Source of the DNA: Bacteroidales bacterium
GTDB taxonomy: Bacteria > Bacteroidota > Bacteroidia > Bacteroidales > VadinHA17
Assembly (NCBI GenBank): GCA_016928075.1
Contig: JAFGLJ010000029.1
Location: 99,705-163,704 of the forward strand
Direction: 5' to 3'
DNA length: 64,000 nt
The position numbers and the translations under genes were made by a program. Within the stretch, counting starts at the first letter, position 1. Each line of letters opens with the position of its first letter. Positions 63,941 through 64,000 of this stretch are shown here, piece by piece. The notes under the pieces were generated by a model. It ran no database searches. It was given only the letters and a program-made list of their open reading frames with translations, and had not been told where the DNA came from.

Positions 63941-64000
63941 AGATAATAAAGACAAAAGATAAAAGTAAAAAGACAAAAGATAAAAGACAAAAGATAAAAG
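63941..64000. repeat. A-rich tandem repeat at the right edge
   Basis: AAAGACAAAAGATAAAAGT words continue to the window end, matching the 14-bp repeat at 31183-31287. The tract probably extends beyond the window. Confidence 0.8.

Overview
The window looks like a chromosomal piece of a member of the Bacteroidota, most likely order Bacteroidales or a close relative. Evidence: ribosomal genes run rpsL-rpsG-fusA-rpsJ with no tuf between them; many genes are preceded by the Bacteroidota -7 box TAnnTTTG (sometimes with TTTG about 20 bases upstream) and I saw no clear Shine-Dalgarno sites; and lineage families are present (DUF4290, DUF4492, DUF5683, a type B T9SS sorting domain, a TonB receptor with a carboxypeptidase-regulatory-like domain). 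No tRNA, rRNA, CRISPR array, insertion sequence or prophage was seen.

Layout. Positions 1-12728 (minus strand) hold one long str-S10-spc ribosomal array, rpsL to secY, with secY cut by the left edge. It is divergent, across a structured 354-bp gap, from an EF-G paralogue (13083-15236) that lacks the catalytic switch II histidine. A secreted protein of unknown role follows. Positions 16110-22629 are an RND efflux operon: tetR, tolC-type gene, membrane-fusion protein, RND pump, PII-like protein, with a perfect inverted repeat upstream of tetR. A membrane-embedded LuxR-type regulator faces a multi-pass membrane protein across an intergenic region with repeated candidate operators. Then come a UvrD/PcrA helicase, a T9SS cargo protein, an M20 amidohydrolase and a small coiled-coil lipoprotein.

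Positions 30552-34528 are a thiamine salvage locus: a TPP riboswitch behind a near-ideal Bacteroidota promoter, a TonB receptor, a PnuC-type transporter and thiamine pyrophosphokinase. After that: a DUF3052-like protein, an M1 aminopeptidase, a lipoprotein, DUF4290-murA (MurA has Asp instead of the catalytic Cys), ridA, osmC, grpE-dnaJ, a Nat-type ABC exporter, an NtrC-like regulator without a DNA-binding domain, and aspA-hydF for [FeFe]-hydrogenase maturation. Positions 49273-56350 (minus) read parA, parB, DUF5683, a LysM lytic transglycosylase and an unusual SGNH hydrolase-MBOAT acyltransferase fusion. The right end has a lipid kinase, glutaminyl cyclase, HAD phosphatase, pssA, a DAHP synthase-chorismate mutase, and DUF4492-cydA-cydB.

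The main unexplained structure is a set of short-unit repeats and palindromes that sit almost only between genes: GAATATCGAAT-type tracts, 14-bp A-rich tandems, 9-bp and 7-bp tandems, a perfect 28-bp palindrome, and a composite two-part element present twice about 5.4 kb apart around the envelope gene block.
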